10,922 bases of DNA from Deltaproteobacteria bacterium UBA3076 (GTDB lineage: Bacteria > Desulfobacterota > Dissulfuribacteria > Dissulfuribacterales > UBA3076): contig DFBQ01000139.1 in the NCBI GenBank assembly GCA_002367355.1, forward strand, positions 4,611-15,532, read 5' to 3'. Below the pieces are notes generated by a model, which saw nothing but the letters and a program-made list of their open reading frames with translations, searched no databases and had not been told where the DNA came from. Shown piece after piece: positions 6,654 to 10,922 of the stretch (the stretch's first letter is position 1; every line of letters begins with the position of its first letter). The translations under genes were made by a program, and so were the position numbers.

Positions 6654-9600
6654 AACAAGAGCTGGGTCCGGCAGGCAAAATAGCCGGAATTTTCATTGAT
6701 TCCAAGCTTACCGCACTTATCATCGTAGCCTCCATCATCTTAGGTATCGCTGCTGTTTATTCTCTCCCACGGGAAGAGGAGCCTCAGATCATTGTTCCGA
6801 TGATCGATATATTCGCCGGGTTGCCGGGTGCAAGTGCAAAAGAGGTTGAAGAGCGGATCACCAAACCCATGGAAAAACTGCTGTGGGAAATTCCGGGGGT
6901 GGAGTATGTTTATTCCACATCGAGTCCAGGGATGTCCATGGCAGTGGTCCGATTCTTTGTGGGAGAAAACGAAGAACACGCCATTATCAGGCTCCAGTCA
7001 AAACTGCTGGCCAATTACGATCGCATCCCCTGTTGTGCCACCCCACCCTTGGTCAAACCACGCTATATCGACGACGTTCCCATCCTTGCAATGACATTTT
7101 GGGCAGAAGATGTCGACCATTACACCTTACGCAGGGTTGTGGCCGAGGTGGAAGATATTATAAAACGCGAGGATAAAGCGTCCATCACCCGGATAATCGG
7201 CGGTTACCGGCGCCAGGTTGAAGTGCGCCTGGATCCGGTTCGCCTGGCGGCATTCCAACTGGCCCCTGGTGCAATTGCCGACATGTTGCGTGCTGCCAAC
7301 CAGGAATCGGAAATCGGAAGCTTTGCCTCTGTGGATGGGGAAATCCTGGTGCATACCGGAGGCTTTCTGCGTGATGCAGATGATGTGGGACGGGTAGTGG
7401 TGGCAATCCACAAGGGCCGGCCCGTCTACTTGAGAGATGTGGCTACTATCGAGGATGGTCCTGAAGAGCCGGACCAGTATGTCTTCTTTGGGACAGGCCC
7501 GGCGGCCCAAGATAAGGGAATTGTTGCAGACTCTTCACCTCAAGGGATCTATCCTGCCGTAACCCTCACCGTTGCCAAGCGAAAGGGAGCCAATGCCGTC
7601 ACAGTGGCCAAAAATATCTTGCGCCGGGTAGAAGAGAGCAGGGGCGTGGTAATCCCTGAAAACATTCATATGACGGTCACCCGCAATTACGGCGAGACAG
7701 CCAAGGAAAAATCCGACGAGCTGCTGCTTCATATGTTTATTGCCGTCTTCTCAGTTACCCTCCTGATATGGTTTGCCCTCGGTTTTCGCGAATCAGGTGT
7801 TGTGGCCTTGGCCATTCCGGTGACTCTGGCTCTCACACTCACTATGTTCTATCTCTATGGCTACACCCTGAACCGCATCACCCTGTTTGCCCTTATCTTC
7901 TCCATCGGCATCCTTGTGGACGACGCCATTGTGATAGTGGAAAACGTGGTTCGTCACTTTCGTCTGCCGGAAAACAAGGATCGCCCTATTTTGAAGGTAG
8001 CTGTTGAGGCAGTAAACGAGGTGGGTAATCCCACGATTCTTGCAACCCTTGCAGTGATCGCGGCAATCATGCCCATGGCCTTTGTGGGTGGCCTCATGGG
8101 CCCCTACATGCGGCCCATTCCCATGGGTGCCTCGGCTGCCATGGTATTCTCCCTGTTAACGGCCTTTATTGTCACGCCGTGGGCATCCGTTCGTCTTTTG
8201 AAACACAAAAAGGACATCAGCAGTGAGGAGTATGGTGAGAAGGAAGATTGGTCTGTCAGACTCTATCGCCGGATCATGACACCTCTTATCGAAGCACCTC
8301 ATTGGCGTTGGCCCTTTCTAATTGGTGTGGTTGTGTTGCTTGTCGCTGCCTGCGTCCTGATCGCTGTGGGTTGGGTCCAGGTTAAAATGCTTCCATTTGA
8401 CAACAAGAGCGAGTTTCAGGTGATCGTTGATATGCCGGAATCCGCCACCCTGGAGGAGACATCAACAGCAGCCCTGGAGATGGGCAACTTCTTGAAAACC
8501 GTAAATGAGGTCGTGGATTATGAAATCTATATCGGCACTGCTTCCCCTTTTAATTTTAACGGCCTGGTACGCCACTACTATCTGAGGCAAGGCCCAAACG
8601 TTGCCGACATCCAGGTCAATTTGTTGAGCAAGCATCACAGGAAGGCCCAGAGTCATGATATCGCGAAGCGGGTACGGCCGGGGCTCAAAGAGATTGCCGA
8701 CAGGTTTAATGCCCGTGTGAAAGTGGCTGAAGTACCCCCAGGACCTCCGGTGCTATCCACGCTTGTTGCGGAGATATACGGCCCGGACTATGAGCGCCAG
8801 CGCGGAATCGCCAAAGAAGTAATGAATATCTTTGAAGAGACCCCGGGAGTAGTGGACACTGACTGGTACATGGAAGATAAGCAGACCAGAATCAATTTTG
8901 TTGTTGATAAGGAAAAGGCGGCCCTGCACGGGATCAGTGCCTCCCGGATCAACCAGACCCTTGAGCTTGCCCTGAAAGGCAAGCCGGTCGGCCTTCTCCA
9001 TCAACCCGTGGAGAAAGAGGACGTGCCCATTGTGGTCCGCATGCCCTTGGCTGAGCGGGCAGGAATCGAGCGCCTGGCAGCCATCAGGATTTCCTCCACA
9101 GATGGCCGGCTTGTCCCGCTCTCAGATCTGATCTCTGTTCAGAAAACCGATCTGGACCGCAGCATCTATCATAAAAACCTGATGCCGGTTGTCTATGTTA
9201 CCGGGGATGTGGCCGGGGCCAAGGAGAGTCCTGTATATGCCATTCTTGAAATGCGAGAGAAAATCGATGCCATCTCTCTGCCCGAGGGATATCAGATCGC
9301 CCAGTATACAAGCCGAGTTCCTGAAAGCTCAAAACAATTTGCCATGAAATGGGACGGCGAATGGCATATTACCTATGAAGTGTTCCGCGACCTGGGTATT
9401 GCCTTTGGGGTGGTCCTGGTGCTCATTTTTATACTTATTGTCGGCTGGTTTAAATCGCTCCGTACACCGCTGGTCATTATGGCGGCAATCCCCTTTTCCC
9501 TGGTAGGTATCCTGCCCGGCCATTGTCTAATGGGCGCATTTTTTACTGCGACTTCCATGATCGGCTTCATTGCAGGTGCCGGTATTGTGGTGCGGAACTC

Positions 9601-9895
9601 CATTATTTTGGTGGACTTCATCGAGCTTCGCCTCAAACAGGGAATGCCGCTGGATAAGGCAGTCATTGATGCCGGGGCCGTGAGGTTCCGTCCAATGATG
9701 CTTACGGCCGCGGCTGTTGTTGTAGCCGCCTCGGTCATCCTTTTTGACCCTATTTTCCAGGGCCTTGCCATATCACTTATGGCCGGTGAGGTGGCGTCTC
9801 TTTTACTCTCCAGGATGACAGTGCCGATACTTTACTATCTGGACAAGCGATGGGAGCTTGGACACTACAAGCATCCTGTACATGAGGAAGTGTAA
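6650..9895 (+). CDS. RND-superfamily efflux transporter (AcrB/AcrD/AcrF type)
   Basis: Proton-driven inner-membrane pump, 1081 aa, with twelve predicted membrane segments in the RND layout. TM1 is at about 21-38, a large periplasmic loop follows, TM2-6 are at about 362-516, TM7 at 556-577, a second loop, then TM8-12 at about 913-1062. TM4 carries [14 protein letters not shown] with the aspartate pair D424-D425 of HAE-type drug pumps. In TM10 the usual lysine of the proton relay is arginine (R982 in [13 protein letters not shown]). The conserved LPREEEPQI after TM1 and [20 protein letters not shown] are present. A vicinal Cys128-Cys129 pair lies in the first periplasmic loop ([16 protein letters not shown]), where relatives as I remember them have PPG-like residues. 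The gene starts at GTG 6650, overlapping the adaptor stop (GTGA). It fits multidrug, solvent or toxic-metabolite export; the D-D pair argues against a heavy-metal (HME) pump. No clear terminator follows. Confidence 0.95.
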   Translation: MKQELGPAGKIAGIFIDSKLTALIIVASIILGIAAVYSLPREEEPQIIVPMIDIFAGLPGASAKEVEERITKPMEKLLWEIPGVEYVYSTSSPGMSMAVVRFFVGENEEHAIIRLQSKLLANYDRIPCCATPPLVKPRYIDDVPILAMTFWAEDVDHYTLRRVVAEVEDIIKREDKASITRIIGGYRRQVEVRLDPVRLAAFQLAPGAIADMLRAANQESEIGSFASVDGEILVHTGGFLRDADDVGRVVVAIHKGRPVYLRDVATIEDGPEEPDQYVFFGTGPAAQDKGIVADSSPQGIYPAVTLTVAKRKGANAVTVAKNILRRVEESRGVVIPENIHMTVTRNYGETAKEKSDELLLHMFIAVFSVTLLIWFALGFRESGVVALAIPVTLALTLTMFYLYGYTLNRITLFALIFSIGILVDDAIVIVENVVRHFRLPENKDRPILKVAVEAVNEVGNPTILATLAVIAAIMPMAFVGGLMGPYMRPIPMGASAAMVFSLLTAFIVTPWASVRLLKHKKDISSEEYGEKEDWSVRLYRRIMTPLIEAPHWRWPFLIGVVVLLVAACVLIAVGWVQVKMLPFDNKSEFQVIVDMPESATLEETSTAALEMGNFLKTVNEVVDYEIYIGTASPFNFNGLVRHYYLRQGPNVADIQVNLLSKHHRKAQSHDIAKRVRPGLKEIADRFNARVKVAEVPPGPPVLSTLVAEIYGPDYERQRGIAKEVMNIFEETPGVVDTDWYMEDKQTRINFVVDKEKAALHGISASRINQTLELALKGKPVGLLHQPVEKEDVPIVVRMPLAERAGIERLAAIRISSTDGRLVPLSDLISVQKTDLDRSIYHKNLMPVVYVTGDVAGAKESPVYAILEMREKIDAISLPEGYQIAQYTSRVPESSKQFAMKWDGEWHITYEVFRDLGIAFGVVLVLIFILIVGWFKSLRTPLVIMAAIPFSLVGILPGHCLMGAFFTATSMIGFIAGAGIVVRNSIILVDFIELRLKQGMPLDKAVIDAGAVRFRPMMLTAAAVVVAASVILFDPIFQGLAISLMAGEVASLLLSRMTVPILYYLDKRWELGHYKHPVHEEV

Positions 9896-9907
9896 CTACT
9901 CAATGCC

Positions 9908-9936
9908 TTGTCAGAATTTCATGGATTTTGGATACT
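9908..9936 (+). promoter_or_regulatory. Sigma-70-like promoter candidate downstream of the pump
   Basis: TTGTCA at 9908-9913 (five of six -35 consensus positions) is followed after 17 bp by GATACT at 9931-9936 (four of six -10 positions). A ribosome-binding-site-like AGGAG (9951-9955) and an ATG (9961) follow at normal distances. The complete signal set leads only into a seven-codon ORF. It may be the surviving start region of a lost gene. Confidence 0.4.
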
Positions 9937-9960
9937 CTAATCAATATTATAGGAGCTGAA

Positions 9961-9984
9961 ATGCCGCAAATCAGCCGACGCTAA
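9961..9984 (+). other. Seven-codon ORF with good ribosome-binding site; decapitated gene or leader
   Basis: ATG at 9961 is preceded by AGGAG at 9951-9955, five bases away, and encodes only MPQISRR before TAA at 9982-9984. The coding stretch runs straight into the left arm of an inverted repeat starting at 9972. Either a gene was interrupted here by insertion or recombination, leaving its expression signals, or this is a chance or leader ORF. No recognisable peptide. Confidence 0.3.
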
Positions 9985-10074
9985 CCATGCGGGGCACTGA
10001 ACTGCGGAACAGCACCCAGCGATAAGCGGTGCACGGTATTTCAAATTGCAACGGCACGGGTTAGGAGTCGGCTG
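9972..10074. repeat. Imperfect inverted repeat next to the toxin-antitoxin genes
   Basis: The left arm at 9972-9990 (CAGCCGAC, CTAACC, ATGC blocks) pairs with the right arm at 10054-10074 (GCACG, GGTTAG, GTCGGCTG blocks), with a one-base bulge and about three mismatches over roughly 20 bp. The 63-bp centre is richer in G and C than its surroundings and has no open frame. A second, crossing pair exists: GGGGCAC at 9991-9997 with GTGCCCC at 10088-10094, the latter abutting the toxin stop codon. The CTAAC and GTTAG cores recall integron attC sites, but neither matches the attC core consensus exactly, and the arm order is not that of a normal attC. It is safest to call it an inverted repeat marking an accessory boundary. 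Confidence 0.6.
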
Positions 10075-10094
10075 GAGCGACTTTGTTGTGCCCC

Positions 10095-10367
10095 TCACTT
10101 CCTGAAAAGATCGCTGTGAGTTCCGGTACGTTCCAAGCGTAGGCTCTCCTGATCCATTGAGTAGATCAATATCCAGTCAGGCTCAATATGGCAGCCTCGG
10201 CAGTTGATCAACTTTCCAATGAGCGGATGGTCTCGGTGCAGTGGGTCAAGCGGAAGCTCTTCAGCAAGTCTTTTGACGACTTTCCTTAGTTTGGCAATAT
10301 CCTTACCACGCTTAGCCATCCGCTTTACATCACGGGAAAACTGACGCGTCTGAGATAGCCGCCTCAT
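10095..10367 (-). CDS. yafQ: YafQ-type type II toxin (RelE/ParE superfamily mRNA interferase)
   Basis: Predicted ribosome-dependent endoribonuclease that inhibits translation when freed from its antitoxin (family knowledge). The 90-aa product has the YafQ layout: a basic N-terminal helical region (FSRDVKRMAKRGKD), then DHPLIGKL, CHIEPDWILIY and LERTGTHSDLF. The residues equivalent to the E. coli YafQ active site are all present: H47, H60, D64, W65 and H84, at a constant offset of three from YafQ H50, H63, D67, W68 and H87. This suggests an active toxin. Its start overlaps the antitoxin stop by ATGA, the standard coupled arrangement, with GGGAG just upstream. The stop codon lies against a GC-rich inverted-repeat region. 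Confidence 0.93.
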   Translation of the reverse strand: MRRLSQTRQFSRDVKRMAKRGKDIAKLRKVVKRLAEELPLDPLHRDHPLIGKLINCRGCHIEPDWILIYSMDQESLRLERTGTHSDLFRK

Positions 10368-10621
10368 GTCTCCCAGCTATGAAACATCTCATATAGGGAA
10401 CCGAACTCCGTAATCTCCTCCCCTCGCTGGCTCTTAGCAATGGTCTTTTCCGTGACCTCATTGGGGATCTCGACCGGAAAGGGAAGTCCGTCTCTCAACG
10501 AAATCTGAGTGTAAAAAATACGAATGGCTTCAGTTGGTGTGATCCCAAGGCGACGGAAAACGCTTTCTGCTTTCGCCTTAGTTTCCGGCTCGATTCGTGC
10601 GTGTACTACTGCTGTCTTCAT
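10364..10621 (-). CDS. dinJ: RelB/DinJ-family antitoxin
   Basis: Antitoxin partner of the YafQ-like toxin and probable autorepressor. The 85-aa product has a ribbon-helix-helix N-terminus: KTAVVHARIEPETKAKAESV as strand plus first helix, then RRLGITPTEAIRIFYTQISL with the LGxTxxEAIRxFxxQ signature of RelB/DinJ. GLPFPVEIPNE follows, and then an acidic toxin-binding tail. Start: ATG at plus-strand 10619-10621, chosen because homology-like sequence begins at MKTAVV; a frame extending to 10723 adds 34 residues that do not look like this family. The ribosome-binding site before the chosen start is weak (only an A-rich GATAAGAATAAC upstream). It is the first gene of the pair, overlapping the toxin by four bases. 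A promoter must lie in 10622-10670. Confidence 0.92.
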   Translation of the reverse strand: MKTAVVHARIEPETKAKAESVFRRLGITPTEAIRIFYTQISLRDGLPFPVEIPNEVTEKTIAKSQRGEEITEFGSLYEMFHSWET

Positions 10622-10628
10622 ATTGTTA

Positions 10629-10663
10629 TTCTTATCACATATGCAACACAAATTCAAGGTCAG
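10629..10663 (-). promoter_or_regulatory. Candidate toxin-antitoxin promoter region
   Basis: Two overlapping minus-strand promoter-like pairs are visible. One is TTGAAT (plus 10652-10657) with TAAGAA (10629-10634), 17 bp apart; it would give an almost leaderless antitoxin transcript. The other is CTGACC (10658-10663) with TATGTG (10636-10641), 16 bp apart, with poorer boxes but a better position. The antitoxin would be expected to bind here, but I see no convincing palindrome. The exact start cannot be chosen from sequence alone. Confidence 0.3.
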
Positions 10664-10793
10664 AGGCGATGATGGCACAACGTCACTCCTGACCATTCCC
10701 AGTGAGGCCGTCCGCGACATCACAGGGATATGGTCCAGGAAATTGTTGGGTCAAATATCAGCTGACAGCACAGGTGGAAATATTTTTTGTTAG
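10641..10793 (+). CDS. Short divergent ORF, possible AbrB/MazE-like antitoxin fragment
   Basis: ATG at 10641 opens a 50-codon frame on the strand opposite the antitoxin, with 19 bp between the two starts. The first half reads MQHKFKVRGDDGTTSLLTIP and SEAVRDI, faintly like the start of AbrB/MazE-type DNA-binding domains (a short strand, then a T-I-P turn and a helix). The second half (SRKLLGQISADSTGGNIFC) does not continue that fold, so it may be a decayed fragment. No ribosome-binding site is evident, and the frame overlaps the presumed toxin-antitoxin promoter. It could be non-coding. Confidence 0.25.
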   Translation: MQHKFKVRGDDGTTSLLTIPSEAVRDITGIWSRKLLGQISADSTGGNIFC

Positions 10794-10850
10794 GTGATAA
10801 TCGTGACAAATAACAGGGATTCTCGGTTTTTTGGATTCATAGACCGTAGC

Positions 10851-10898
10851 GGCATCCTTCATTTTGTAGTTTACACTTTTTCAACATAGACGGATGCC
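10851..10898. repeat. Short inverted repeat near the window end
   Basis: GGCATCC at 10851-10857 and GGATGCC at 10892-10898 form a perfect 7-bp inverted repeat with a 34-bp AT-rich centre. The right copy runs directly into the 7-bp-period tract that ends the window. It could be the edge of a larger repeat element continuing beyond the window. The stretch 10794-10850 holds nothing I recognise. Confidence 0.4.
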
Positions 10899-10902
10899 AG
10901 CC

Positions 10903-10922
10903 ATTAGCTGTTAGCCGTTAGC
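10903..10922. repeat. 7-bp-period tandem repeat (TTAGC core) running off the window
   Basis: TTAGC occurs at 10904-10908, 10911-10915 and 10918-10922, exactly seven bases apart, with GTTAGCC as the middle unit. A fourth, degenerate unit (CCAGC at 10897-10901) precedes them in phase. The right arm of the operon repeat also contains TTTAGCC followed by two TTCAGCC units (5445-5465), so both tracts share an N-T-T/Y-A-GCC heptamer pattern. It probably continues past 10922. Confidence 0.65.

Noticed and set aside
9972..10094. CRISPR array or tRNA gene in the GC-rich stretch after the pump
   Set aside because: There are no regularly spaced direct repeats and no cloverleaf or TTCGANNC-like T-arm; the structure is a single inverted repeat.
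10758..10862. 34-codon minus-strand ORF upstream of the antitoxin (starts MKDAATVYESKKPRI)
   Set aside because: The sequence looks somewhat protein-like, but there is no ribosome-binding site, it is very short, and it overlaps another doubtful ORF; not enough to call a gene.

Overview
The window comes from the chromosome of a Gram-negative bacterium: it encodes an outer-membrane TolC channel, a periplasmic adaptor with a signal peptide, and an inner-membrane RND pump. Base composition is moderate. The gene mix (dNTPase, PilZ protein, RND pump, RelE-type toxin-antitoxin) and the 7-bp-period intergenic repeats fit a deltaproteobacterial or Desulfobacterota-like anaerobe. That placement is a guess, because no phylogenetic marker is present.

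Layout, left to right. Positions 1-90 may be the tail of a truncated upstream gene. At 211-1401 is an HD-domain deoxynucleoside triphosphate triphosphohydrolase (Dgt family). At 1649-2002 is a single-domain PilZ (c-di-GMP receptor) protein, preceded by a 9-bp tandem repeat. Positions 2003-2466 are a gene graveyard: a short minus-strand coding remnant abuts a thioredoxin-reductase-like pseudogene that is broken across all three plus-strand frames. At 2467-3870 is a conserved-looking cytoplasmic protein of unknown function (467 aa).

Positions 3918-9895 hold a complete tripartite efflux operon: TolC-family channel, membrane-fusion adaptor, and RND transporter. The adaptor and pump genes overlap by a GTGA junction. 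Between the channel and adaptor genes lies a long inverted repeat whose arms are runs of a 7-bp unit. It begins over the tolC stop codon and ends seven bases before the adaptor's ribosome-binding site. No dedicated regulator gene is adjacent to the operon.

After the pump the sequence looks accessory. There is a promoter-like and ribosome-binding-site-like signal that leads only into a seven-codon ORF, then a 103-bp imperfect inverted repeat. Next comes a minus-strand type II toxin-antitoxin pair (RelB/DinJ-type antitoxin and YafQ-type toxin, overlapping by ATGA, with all expected toxin catalytic residues). A short divergent ORF that may be an antitoxin-like fragment follows. The window ends in another 7-bp-period repeat (core TTAGC) resembling the one inside the efflux operon.

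I found no unmistakable new defence or biosynthetic system. The observations most worth following are the heptamer repeats inside and outside the efflux operon, the unknown 467-aa protein directly upstream of the pump genes, the composite pseudogene region, and the toxin-antitoxin island with its flanking inverted repeat.
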